Source of the DNA: an uncultured Clostridia bacterium
Lineage (GTDB): Bacteria > Bacillota_A > Clostridia > Christensenellales > Borkfalkiaceae
NCBI GenBank assembly: GCA_934292955.1
Contig: CAKQXZ010000054.1
Coordinates: 1-14,268 of the forward strand
Direction of reading: 5' to 3'
DNA length: 14,268 nucleotides
Part shown: positions 1-7,800 of the stretch, in pieces
Numbering within the stretch: the first letter of the stretch is position 1
How the letters are laid out: each line of letters opens with the position of its first letter
Notes under the pieces: model-generated
Databases searched by the model: none
Seen by the model: the letters and a program-made list of their open reading frames with translations, nothing else
Told to the model about the DNA's origin: nothing
Program-made: the position numbers and the translations under genes

Positions 1-111
1 AATGAGATACGATGAAAATTGCCATAGTTTCTCGAACTTGCCGTAAGAGTCGGCTATAAAGCCTATGTTATGTTCGGGGCTGTATGCGGTTATGCGGAAA
101 TAGTTGTTCAT
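1..111 (-). CDS. small conserved-looking protein of conjugative elements, N-terminal 37 codons only
   Basis: This reading frame starts with ATG at 111 and is still open at the window edge, so only 37 residues are visible. They begin MNNYFRITAYSPEHN and contain the run KFEKLWQFSSYL. An AGGAG-type ribosome binding site lies about 9 nt before the ATG, and the start is 27 bp downstream of the pcfJ-like stop, so it is probably the next gene of the same leftward operon. The N-terminus resembles, from memory, a short hypothetical protein often carried by Clostridia conjugative elements. No function is assigned. Confidence 0.7.
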   Translation of the reverse strand, partial: MNNYFRITAYSPEHNIGFIADSYGKFEKLWQFSSYLI

Positions 112-138
112 AATGATTTTCTCCTTTGATTGTATTTT

Positions 139-1461
139 TTAAGCCGCCTTTTGAATTTTGCGAACTTTTCGGTTGGCGTAAGGCAGCCATTTCTTATTGA
201 CGAACTCTATTACGCCGTCATCGGGTTTGGTGTCGTGGTAGCCGTAACACTGTAAAATTTTGTGTTTTTCAAGCGAGTATTCAACTGTAACAAACGGAAT
301 ATCGGGCGAAGAGATATTGCGGATAAAGAATATCAAAGTTTCTTCCCTTGCGAATTTTTGGTCGTAATTCATTCGCCCGACGCAGTGATCAAGTGCTTCG
401 CCTTCTGTTATCAATTCCGACGGTTTTTTAGCGATAATCGACATATAGGCGGACTTATCGTTGTATTCGAGGTTTAAATACTTATTTGCGACGGCGGCAA
501 ATTTGTCGTAAAACTCTTTACGTTTCTGTTCGTCTTTCAATGCTTTTGCAGAGCGATATTCATCAATTCGTATATCGTGCCAACGTTTAAAATTGTGGGG
601 ATAGCGGTTCTTTTCCTCGTTCATATCTAAGCCGAGATAAAGGCAAGCGTTGAGATAATCTCTATATGAATAGAAATTTGTTTTTTGCTTTTCGATATAG
701 TCCAAAAACTTGTCGACTTCGTTTTTTACAAGTTCTTTTACGTTATCGATTTGATCTGCGTGGTCGAAACGTATTTTTCGTTTTGCAAAATTATCTATTT
801 CACATATAAGTTTTGAGGTTTTATAAGCCGCAATAATCGAAGAAACGTAGTAGTCGGAATGGGAAATATCATATCTGTGTGTTGTCAACCATTTGCGGAA
901 CTTTTTATCTTTACCGCAAAGCCGTAATATTTGCGTTGACATAGCAATGTTATGTAATCCGAGTTTAGTCAAATATTCGATTTGAGGAAACTTCTCGTAA
1001 AGGCGCAAGTATTTGAAAACTTTTACGTCCGTATATTTATCAACGGCGCTGTATTTGTATTCGGGAAAGTGTTGTAAGATATAATCGCGGTTGACAATCG
1101 GGGCATAGGGGTCAAATGAGTTGTCTATATTCCAACCCCATTCTTTGCTTTCATACCAACAGGGGTATTCTGAAAGTCCTTGTTCGTGCCAACCGACAGT
1201 GTAGCCTGCAATAAATGTAAATTTTATGTCTTTACCAAAGCATCTGTCAGAATGAACGCCGTGAACGACAACCGGTTTACAATACCATTGTTTTTTATAT
1301 TCTCGGACGGCAACCGTAACTTTTACGAGTTCCCCGTCGTTCTTTGTGAAGTAAGCATAAAAACGTGTTCTTCCGACGTGTTCGGGTTTTAGCATATCGT
1401 CGTAGTGTTTTATCTGTTTTTGTATGTACTTCGGTATAGGTTTTATTTTTTCGATTTTCAT
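139..1461 (-). CDS. PcfJ-like protein of a conjugative element
   Basis: The 440-residue protein has the hallmark of the PcfJ-like family near its C-terminus (about 348-425): EGEALDHCVG, then a hydrophobic FFIRN strand, a PFVTVEY strand, and KILQCYG. PcfJ is named after a gene in the conjugation region of enterococcal plasmid pCF10. Its biochemical role is not established. The N-terminal 250 residues are basic, rich in Tyr and Trp, and have no recognised motif. The ATG at 1461 overlaps the stop of the upstream PcfK-like gene in an ATGA junction, which suggests translational coupling. PcfK- and PcfJ-like genes are commonly adjacent in such elements, which supports both assignments. The length is in the usual range as far as I recall. 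Confidence 0.85.
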   Translation of the reverse strand: MKIEKIKPIPKYIQKQIKHYDDMLKPEHVGRTRFYAYFTKNDGELVKVTVAVREYKKQWYCKPVVVHGVHSDRCFGKDIKFTFIAGYTVGWHEQGLSEYPCWYESKEWGWNIDNSFDPYAPIVNRDYILQHFPEYKYSAVDKYTDVKVFKYLRLYEKFPQIEYLTKLGLHNIAMSTQILRLCGKDKKFRKWLTTHRYDISHSDYYVSSIIAAYKTSKLICEIDNFAKRKIRFDHADQIDNVKELVKNEVDKFLDYIEKQKTNFYSYRDYLNACLYLGLDMNEEKNRYPHNFKRWHDIRIDEYRSAKALKDEQKRKEFYDKFAAVANKYLNLEYNDKSAYMSIIAKKPSELITEGEALDHCVGRMNYDQKFAREETLIFFIRNISSPDIPFVTVEYSLEKHKILQCYGYHDTKPDDGVIEFVNKKWLPYANRKVRKIQKAA

Positions 1462-2387
1462 AATTTCACCTCGATATCGTTTCCGAAAATTGAATAAAGA
1501 GTTTTTATCATATTGTCTGTTTTGAAGTCTTTCAGATTGAGTATCTCGCCCGTATCTTGGTCTATAAGTCGATTATCATCCATATTTATCTTGTCAATAA
1601 GTTGTATGTCTTTATCGTTTTCGCATATAGCAAGATTGTGTTTCCGCGCTATTTTCCCGAAATACAATTCTGCGGCGTGATAGGGAAAGCCAACCATAGG
1701 AATACGGTAGGCAAGTCCGCACTCGCGTCCCGTTAAAGTCAAATCGAGTTCGGATGCAATAGTTACGGCATCTTTACCAAGTATTTCGTAAAAATCACCG
1801 AGGCGATATGCGATAACGTAATCCGAATATTTTTCCTTTAAAGTCTTATATTCCGTATAAATGGGCGAAAGGGCTTGTTTAGTTTTAAACTTTGATATTT
1901 CCTTTATCGGCCTTTCCTCATCCCGAATTACTTGCTGCTCTTTTTCCGTAGTTTCGGCAGTATTGTTTTCTTGCGAAATAATATCGAATAAAGAAGCCTG
2001 CTGATTTTGCGGTTTTGGAGCAGAAGTCGGCGTATAAGTCGATTTTTGAGCGTTTTTTGCCTTTACGGCGGGCTTATATTCTTCGCCGTCGAGAGTATAT
2101 AAAGTACCTTCGATTGATTCTTCCTCGAAATAATGAACAGCCCAACCGTAAACGACCGAATCTTCGATACACGCAAAAGATGAACCGCTTTCGACTGTCT
2201 TTCTTGCTTCCTCGCAGGCATATTTCATAAAGCCCGCAAGCGTCTTTTTGTTAAGCAAAGGATTACCGTCTTTTTCAAACGGCGTGCCGTTATTGATTTT
2301 TTCCGCTAATGTTTCGCTCGCGTTGTTTTGCAAATATTCCAAAATTTTCTGTTCCGAAGGCGTATTTGCCTTTAAATTAAGTTCCAT
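1458..2387 (-). CDS. PcfK/AcrIIA9-like domain fused to a MutS domain-I-like module
   Basis: I chose the ATG at 2387 (MELNLKANTP, 309 aa) over the open frame reaching 2438, because AGGAG sits 8 nt before it and the upstream extension belongs to the tail of the preceding gene. Residues 1-108 resemble the PcfK-like family, which also contains the Cas9 inhibitor AcrIIA9; key stretches are LAEKINNGTPFEKDG, LAGFMKYACEEAR and VVYGWAVHYFEE. Residues 109-170 are a low-complexity linker. Residues 171-258 resemble MutS domain I (mismatch recognition): YRLGDFYEIL includes the Phe-x-Glu motif (F199, E201), followed by IPMVGFPYHAAELY and LAICE. No MutS clamp or ATPase domain follows. Cas9 inhibition or mismatched-DNA binding is possible by homology but not shown here. 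The stop overlaps the pcfJ-like start. Confidence 0.75.
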   Translation of the reverse strand: MELNLKANTPSEQKILEYLQNNASETLAEKINNGTPFEKDGNPLLNKKTLAGFMKYACEEARKTVESGSSFACIEDSVVYGWAVHYFEEESIEGTLYTLDGEEYKPAVKAKNAQKSTYTPTSAPKPQNQQASLFDIISQENNTAETTEKEQQVIRDEERPIKEISKFKTKQALSPIYTEYKTLKEKYSDYVIAYRLGDFYEILGKDAVTIASELDLTLTGRECGLAYRIPMVGFPYHAAELYFGKIARKHNLAICENDKDIQLIDKINMDDNRLIDQDTGEILNLKDFKTDNMIKTLYSIFGNDIEVKL

Positions 2388-2392
2388 AAAAA

Positions 2393-2877
2393 TCACTCCT
2401 TGACAATCCCGTAAACATCGTCTGCGTAATATTCGCATACGAACCAGTTAGCCGATAAAAACCCCAATCAAACCCGATTTTCAGGCGTATCTCACGCTTA
2501 ATTCATTGTTCTTTCCGCGGCTTGTATTTGTATACTAACCCGCGGAAACGCCGCGACTTAAACGTAATCTACGCCTGAAAATTTGCGGTATCGACCGTTT
2601 AATATATAGGGCAACCTCTAAGCCGTATTTTTAAATGATTTGTGGTAAAGGCGAACGCAGACGTACTTTACGTACTTCAAGCGAGAATTTGCCGCAAAGC
2701 GTTAAAAAGACGGCTTAGAGGCGGGTTCGGTTGGGGTTTTTATCGGCTAAGGGCGTGACATTTCACACCCTTGTAGTTAACTATGTAGTCGTTATCGCCG
2801 ACTTTTTCAAGTACGGTAATTTCGGCTTTTTCTCCGTTAAGAGAATTTATGTGCGCCATTACTCTATATTCTTTCAT
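2393..2877 (-). pseudogene. small conjugative-element gene (about 61 aa) split by an inserted repeat element
   Basis: The first part starts at ATG 2877 (GAGGT ribosome site just upstream) and reads MKEYRVMAHINSLNGEKAEI...YKGVKCHAL before entering a repeat element, where it stops after Ser-Arg at 2740 (45 aa). On the far side of the element the matching frame resumes as NWFVCEYYADDVYGIVKE and ends at TGA 2393-2395, 5 nt before the next ATG. Removing the element and one TA joins the parts in frame through CTT AAC TGG (Leu-Asn-Trp). The intact product would be 61 aa. The reconstructed protein resembles, from memory, a small hypothetical protein widespread in Clostridia elements. Function is unknown. 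The gene is probably inactive, although the 45-aa truncated form could still be made. Confidence 0.85.
2449..2749. mobile_element. nonautonomous MITE-like repeat element, copy 1, with three-helix architecture
   Basis: The element is bounded by 29-bp inverted repeats (2448-2476 and 2722-2750, 27 of 29 paired) that begin TTAGCCGA and end TCGGCTAA. It interrupts a small gene, and the flanks fit a TA target duplication (2449-2450 and 2748-2749). Inside, directly abutting the outer stem, are two further hairpins: arm A, 13 bp perfect (2477-2489 with 2570-2582, with a nested 9-bp stem at 2512-2520/2540-2548), and arm B, 17 of 18 bp (2615-2632 with 2704-2721). Together they would fold as a Y-shaped three-way junction. 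No transposase is encoded. A second element with the same plan lies at 8887-9166. TA targets are typical of IS630/Tc1-mariner enzymes, so mobilisation in trans by such an enzyme is an inference. Confidence 0.8.
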
Positions 2878-2885
2878 ATCGTACC

Positions 2886-3299
2886 TCACGCCACGCGTTT
2901 AATGCCGCCACCGAACGAGCGAATACCGATTGTGCCGAATTCCGAGCAGAAATCGTCGTCCACATTCCAAACGTAAGCATAGGCGTAAAACATATTGCCT
3001 TGCGGATAAAGTATTTCATTCCATTCTTCTTCATAATCGGGTATGTAAAGAAAGTCGTAACATTCGCCAAATTCGGTGTATTCGTGTGTTACGGCATATA
3101 CAAGCACGTTGTGTTTTTCTTCAAATTCCTTGATTTTTGCCATAAGTTCCGGTTCTTGATATGCCCAGAAACCGCCAAAGTTTTCATAGAAACAAACGCT
3201 GTTTTTGTCTTTGAAACCTTTGATGTAGGGCTTGTAAATGTCTAATTTGTTCATCAGTTCGATTGCTTTTTGTTTTTTATTTTCGATTGTAATATTCAT
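2886..3299 (-). CDS. hypothetical protein of conjugative elements (137 aa)
   Basis: The 137-residue acidic, aromatic-rich protein starts at ATG 3299 behind AAGGAG (9 nt spacing). Notable stretches are KLDIYKPYIKGF, the Tyr/Trp-rich ENFGGFWAYQEPEL, VTHEYTEFGECYDFLY and a glycine-rich end, FGTIGIRSFGGGIKRV. No signal peptide, membrane segment or catalytic motif is visible, so it is probably cytoplasmic. It lies 13 bp downstream of ardA and 8 bp before the split small gene, clearly within the leftward operon. It resembles hypothetical proteins seen beside ArdA-like genes in Firmicutes elements, from memory only. Function is unknown. Confidence 0.75.
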   Translation of the reverse strand: MNITIENKKQKAIELMNKLDIYKPYIKGFKDKNSVCFYENFGGFWAYQEPELMAKIKEFEEKHNVLVYAVTHEYTEFGECYDFLYIPDYEEEWNEILYPQGNMFYAYAYVWNVDDDFCSEFGTIGIRSFGGGIKRVA

Positions 3300-3312
3300 A
3301 GTTTTTAACTCC

Positions 3313-3861
3313 TTATTGTATTTCGATTAAGCCGTCGCTGTATTCGGACAGCGTTTCTTCGCCGCAGTATTTTCCGTAGCGTTCAAGGTCTATAAAGTCT
3401 AAAATATGATCGGGTATCTGATAGCCACAACAGTCAAGCATTTCTTTGCCGTAATCTTCCCACGAGTAGCCGCTCCAAAGATTTATATCGTCATCCCAAT
3501 GTTCGCCGTGTGATTTGACTTTTTCTTCAAAATCGTCGTAGCAACGGACTTCAAGGAAAGCGCAAAAGACTTTGTATTTGTAATCGTTATCTAATACGCC
3601 CGATTCTTTCAGAGTATTAAACAGCGTTTCGGGGTTGACGTAATCCCAGTTTACCGAGCGATCTTCGATGCCTTCGACGTCTTGAATAAACAGTTCTTCG
3701 TCGATACCGTCGAGTTCAAAGCCTTCTTTTTTGAGTTCTTCTACAATTTCGTCCCAATCGGAATAATCCGAAAGGTCAAGCCATTTAGAGCCTAACGCTC
3801 TTTCGTTACATTCGTTATACGAACCCCAAGATCCGATAACGATACTGATATTTCCATTCAT
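3313..3861 (-). CDS. ardA: antirestriction protein ArdA
   Basis: The 182-residue protein matches the ArdA family along its length: an N-terminal strand plus SWGSYNECNERALGSKWLDL, then GFELDGIDEELFIQDVEGI, FCAFLEVRCYDDFEEKV, and a C-terminal SWEDYGKEML segment. ArdA proteins are strongly acidic DNA mimics that bind type I restriction-modification enzymes and protect incoming conjugative DNA, and this sequence is rich in Asp and Glu as expected. Translation starts at ATG 3861 with GGAGG 8 nt upstream. The stop of the 71-aa gene is 1 bp upstream and the 137-aa gene follows after 13 bp, so it is co-transcribed. The length is normal for the family and the gene appears intact. Confidence 0.92.
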   Translation of the reverse strand: MNGNISIVIGSWGSYNECNERALGSKWLDLSDYSDWDEIVEELKKEGFELDGIDEELFIQDVEGIEDRSVNWDYVNPETLFNTLKESGVLDNDYKYKVFCAFLEVRCYDDFEEKVKSHGEHWDDDINLWSGYSWEDYGKEMLDCCGYQIPDHILDFIDLERYGKYCGEETLSEYSDGLIEIQ

Positions 3862-3862
3862 T

Positions 3863-4078
3863 TTAGTTTTCCTCCGTAAATTCGTCTATGTAAATTTTTG
3901 TGTATAAACAACCGTATTCAAAGTAGCGGCGGTTTCCGTCAAAGTATAAATCAAAGGTGCGAACGCTTATTTTTCCTAAGTTGGTTATCGCTATCACGAC
4001 TTCGTGTTTTTCGTCGTCGATTTCGAGTAAATCGAAAGTTATATTATTTTCACCGTTAAAGTAATCAAATTCTGGCAT
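3863..4078 (-). CDS. hypothetical protein (71 aa)
   Basis: I chose ATG 4078 (MPEFDYFNGENNITF) because GGAGG lies 9 nt upstream. The frame is open to 4213, but that extension lies inside the preceding gene and has no ribosome site. The product is a 71-residue acidic protein of alternating hydrophobic strands (ITFDLLEID, HEVVIAITNLG, ISVRTFDLYFDG), which suggests a small beta-rich fold. It has no signal peptide or membrane segment. One base separates it from the 103-aa gene upstream and one from ardA downstream, so translation is probably coupled. I do not recognise the family. Confidence 0.72.
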   Translation of the reverse strand: MPEFDYFNGENNITFDLLEIDDEKHEVVIAITNLGKISVRTFDLYFDGNRRYFEYGCLYTKIYIDEFTEEN

Positions 4079-4079
4079 T

Positions 4080-4391
4080 TTAATTTTCCTCCATAACTTT
4101 ATACCAAACTTTGTATTCGACTTCCAAGTCGAGCATATCGTAAGAACCGTCTTTTTCTCTGTATACGGGAACTTCCGTAAAGTACATAGTGATATAGCCT
4201 TGGAATTCATCATTTTTACCGTTTACGGGACGACAATGTTTTTCCACTTCTTCGAAAATACGTATAAACGGCTTGTTGTTTTTAGAAATACAAGGACAGA
4301 GTAAATTACCTTCTGCAAGGTAACCGAAACCGGATATTTTTTTATCCGATTTACTTCTTACGTTAGTGATAGAGAAAACTACTTTTTTCAT
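4080..4391 (-). CDS. hypothetical protein (103 aa), first gene of the leftward operon
   Basis: ATG 4391 (MKKVVFSITNVRS) is preferred over the longer frame to 4445: GGAGGT lies about 11 nt upstream, and the extension contains leader sequence that is repeated at 4617-4697. Residues include GYLAEGNLLCPCISKNNKPF, RIFEEVEKHCRPVNG and a strand-rich C-terminus ending LEVEYKVWYKVMEEN. No known motif is seen. A diverged, frameshifted copy of the central coding segment lies at 9664-9788, so the gene was once present twice nearby. It is the promoter-proximal gene of the minus-strand operon, 1 bp from the next start. Function is unknown. Confidence 0.75.
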   Translation of the reverse strand: MKKVVFSITNVRSKSDKKISGFGYLAEGNLLCPCISKNNKPFIRIFEEVEKHCRPVNGKNDEFQGYITMYFTEVPVYREKDGSYDMLDLEVEYKVWYKVMEEN

Positions 4392-4403
4392 TTTTTGGAA
4401 TAC

Positions 4404-4697
4404 CTCCGAATTTTTTTCGCCTTTTCGGCACGGGGACAGTAGCACCGAGAAAAATTTGAAATATATTGATTTGTATAGACAAAACGTAAGTCAACGATAA
4501 AGGAATAAATTAACGCATAAAACGGGGAAATGGACGTGGTGGTAATTTTTGAGTAAAAGAAAAACAGAGTTAAACTTGATTACAATCCAATAAAACCCTG
4601 CTATTTTTTTATTTTAAATTTTAAGCGTTAATTTTTCCCGTTGACTTTCGTTTTTCTCTGTGCTACAACCCCACACCCGAACAGGCGAAAAAATCGG
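4404..4697. repeat. imperfect inverted repeat: duplicated operon leader facing both ways
   Basis: The left arm (about 4404-4522) is the leader and ribosome-site region of the 103-aa gene. Its diverged reverse complement occurs at about 4617-4697. Shared blocks include TTTTTTCGCCT, GTAGCAC-GAGAAAAA (one base different), AAGTCAACG and AAATTAACGC-TAAAA. The right arm lacks about 32 nt present between GAGAAAAA and the AAGTCAACG block. Read outwards, each arm runs TTGACT, then a TTTTCTC-GTGCTAC stretch, then a G-rich ribosome-site-like end. The right arm ends in GGGGAG and a GTG codon that stops after four codons, so it has leader features but no gene. The central 4523-4616 holds no gene or clear structure. 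Confidence 0.7.
4641..4669 (+). promoter_or_regulatory. possible rightward promoter in the duplicated leader
   Basis: TTGACT (4641-4646) and TACAAC (4664-4669) are separated by 17 bp and face the 1234-aa gene. The -35 matches 5 of 6 and the -10 only 4 of 6 consensus bases. It lies in the right arm of the inverted repeat. The equivalent site in the left arm keeps TTGACT, but its downstream spacing is altered by the extra 32 nt. This could add transcription to the large gene, but the 4786-4814 promoter is stronger. Confidence 0.4.
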
Positions 4698-4785
4698 GGA
4701 GATAAAAGTGTATTGCTTGTAGAACATTATATAGTGTTGTATAATAAAAAAAATACTATATATTGTATCTTTTTTAATGTTGTTA

Positions 4786-4814
4786 TTGACAGTTAACGTT
4801 TAAAGTGTTATACT
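4786..4814 (+). promoter_or_regulatory. consensus sigma-70/sigma-A promoter of the 1234-aa gene
   Basis: A perfect -35 TTGACA (4786-4791) and a -10 TATACT (4809-4814) are separated by exactly 17 bp. Transcription would begin near 4821, immediately before the GGAAGGA ribosome site (4827-4833) and the ATG at 4842, leaving a very short leader. Upstream (4725-4770) is AT-rich DNA with an 8-bp inverted pair, TATATAGT/ACTATATA, that could bind a regulator. The gene thus has its own strong promoter, divergent from the element operon. Confidence 0.8.
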
Positions 4815-4841
4815 GTAAAAAAATATGGAAGGACATAGAAA

Positions 4842-7800
4842 ATGATATTGTCAGCCTCAAATTTTTTAGATTTAGTAAAAAGCAACAAAAAGCTTTCTGA
4901 ATGCAAACTACCGGAATTAATTCATAAATTGATCAGACAAAGTCTTAATGGTAATACATATACGCATTTCCCGTCCGGTGATGATGTGTTTACTCCGGGG
5001 TGGGATGGTTATATCGAGAATAATTCAATCGATCATAGATTTTTGCCTCTTGGTAAAATTTTTGTGGAAGTTGGAGCAAATACGGATTGGTATAAGGGAA
5101 TTAGGAAAATAAAATCGGATTATAATAAGAGAAAATGTGAAGATATTGGGATCGATAAGTCTGATTATTCGTATATAGCTATTACCGCCTCTATTTTAAA
5201 TTCGACAATAAAGCAAGCGTTTTGTGAAAAAAGTAACGATGAAAAAGTATTTCGCAAAGTGATTATTTTGGATGCGGTTGATATATCGAGTTGGTTAGAT
5301 GAGCATATTAATATATGTATTTGGTTTTTAAAAGAATATGGCAAAAAAATAGACGACTATGGTATTACCTTATTAGATGATGAGTGGGAGAATATAGCAT
5401 CGGTTACAACGCCGCATTTAAGCTATAACATATTTAAAATAGGGAACGAGAGTTTTGCTCAGAAGCTTATAGATGATTTTGAAACAATCAAAAATAACAG
5501 AATAATAACTATTTCCTCGCCGTATTACGGACGAGATTACGCTTATGATTTTTGTATTGCGACATTGCGCTCGATGGCTAATCAGGATATACAAGATCGC
5601 GTAATAATAGTTAATAGTCAAGCTGCATTAAATTATGTCGGTACTTTTTGTGAGGAAAAAATAGTTTTGGTCAATTTTAATTGTTTTGACGAGAGATTTG
5701 CTGCTTTTCGAAAAAACACCTACATATTTTTTGACACTTTGTTTAATGATGATTTTCAGTTAAATCCTGTTACGCAAAAAGATTTTCAGAACGAAATTGA
5801 AAAAATGGGATTTTCTAACTCCGAAGCTCATAAAATTTCGTTTATCGTTGGTAATAACGTATTGGCTTTGAGGAGGCTATTAGCTACAAATCCTTTAATA
5901 AAAATGCCGTTATGGTGTAGAGATAAATACAAAAATGAGCTGATACCATTGTTGCTAATGGGAGAGTTGAAAATGGATGAGAAAGGAGATTTGGTTTTTG
6001 CAACAACTCTTGTCGGTGATGATCTTGACAATTATACGGAAAAATTAAATATATGGACCGAAAGATCTGAATCTCCCATTTTAAAATACGGAAATATTTA
6101 TAGAATTTCTTCAAGAAGAGAGTGTTTTGATTTTATTCAAGTGGATGTTTTTTCGGGAAAGGTTGAGAGATTAGAAAAGCAACTTTTGATTGCTTTGTCA
6201 GAAATTAATTTCAAATATAATGACATAAAACGAAATTGGCTTTTCAATGATGGAAGTTATATATGGAGAGATGAACTAATAATAAACATATTAAATGGAT
6301 TTATTATTTTAAGTGAAAAAAACAAGAGAGTTCAAGTTCATTTTGATACTTTTACTAAGCAAATTTTTGATAATCTACAAGGAAATTATGAATTATGTTT
6401 GACTGTGGCGCATCTTTTTTATAAAATTGCCGAATTGTCACCCAGCAGTTTTGTGGGGTATTTACGTATAGCTATTAAAGATGACAATTCTACTCTAATT
6501 AAAGTTTGCAATACACAACTTGGTGGATTTTTCCGTAATGGTACTTTTTCTACGTATATTTTATCTGCTTTAGAAAATGTTATCAAGATTGAAAGGTATG
6601 CTCTTGAAGCGTTCGAATTGTTACTGGACTTATATTATTCAATAGATAGTGATGACAATATTTTAAATGAAGTGATAAAAATGTTATCACCGATTAGTTC
6701 TATGTGTGGTGTTATAGCAATGCCGTTACATCAAAAAACGACATTTTTTTTCAAGTACATAAAAGAGAAAGATATTTTAAAAACGAAAAGAATTGTTGAA
6801 AAGATATATCTGGATGAATCCGATTGCATAATGGTGGCGGTTCATGATTCCTACAGGTTGGATATTTCTCAAAAAAATGGAATCTCAAATATTGAAATTT
6901 ATGAAATGAGGGATTGTATATTCAAATGGATGATGGAACATATCGACATAGATGAAAATACGAATATGATGATACTCCGTGGGTTGTTGCAAGGTATTCA
7001 CAGAGAACCTTTTAAAATACAAAAAGAGCATTTGAATGAATTTATTGTAAAGAATAAAACTCAAGATGATTGTGTCAAGGCGGAAATATGTTATGCGATA
7101 TTGGAGACACGGGAAAATATTTTAAAATTCAAAGATTGGGATAATTTAAAAGATTATATTCCGTTATTTGATGAAATGATTGAAAAAATAACCCCAAATG
7201 ACGAGTATTTGAAGAATAGATATATATTTGTAAAAGATGATTTTCCGTTGTTGGATCCATGTCGCAGTGGTGATCCAGATTGGTATGAAAAATCGAGCAA
7301 ACAGAGGAAAGAAATCAGAGAGAAGTGCTTAGTTGATCTTATTGGTAAATACGGACAAAAAATTATTGAAAAAATAATTAAAGATTGTAGTAAAAGTTCT
7401 TATTCTATTTGGCCATTGTTATATAGCCATTCAGATAATCGCTTTGCAGATATAAAAATTATGATTGATAGAGCATTGGAAAACGGATTAAGAGTTTATT
7501 TGGAGTTAATGCCATTTAATGATGTTGTTGAAGTTATCAAAACCTACAATAATGACGAAATGATAATCAAAAATCTACCTTGCAATAAACAGGTCTATGA
7601 ATTTGTTTTTGGAAAAGACTATGAAGAAAAGTTTTGGGTATCGCATAATTTTGAATATGAGGATAAAGAGATGTTTGAAATTGCGTTTGAAAAATTTATA
7701 AGATTTGCACCAAATAAACTTTTAGATGTTTTTGCTTATCTGGTAGATAGTGATTATTCTCATAAAATAAAATTGCTGTCAGCTCTGACGAGATGGGTGA

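Noticed and set aside
2449..2749. Copy 1 read as a self-splicing intron, since its removal restores a reading frame
   Set aside because: There are no group I or group II core motifs. The terminal inverted repeats, TA borders and a second copy in non-coding DNA fit a transposon-like element better.
5460..5580. P-loop ATPase (STAND) domain in the large protein
   Set aside because: The segment ITISSPYYGRDY sits in a P-loop-like setting but has no GK(S/T), and no Walker B pattern was convincing nearby.
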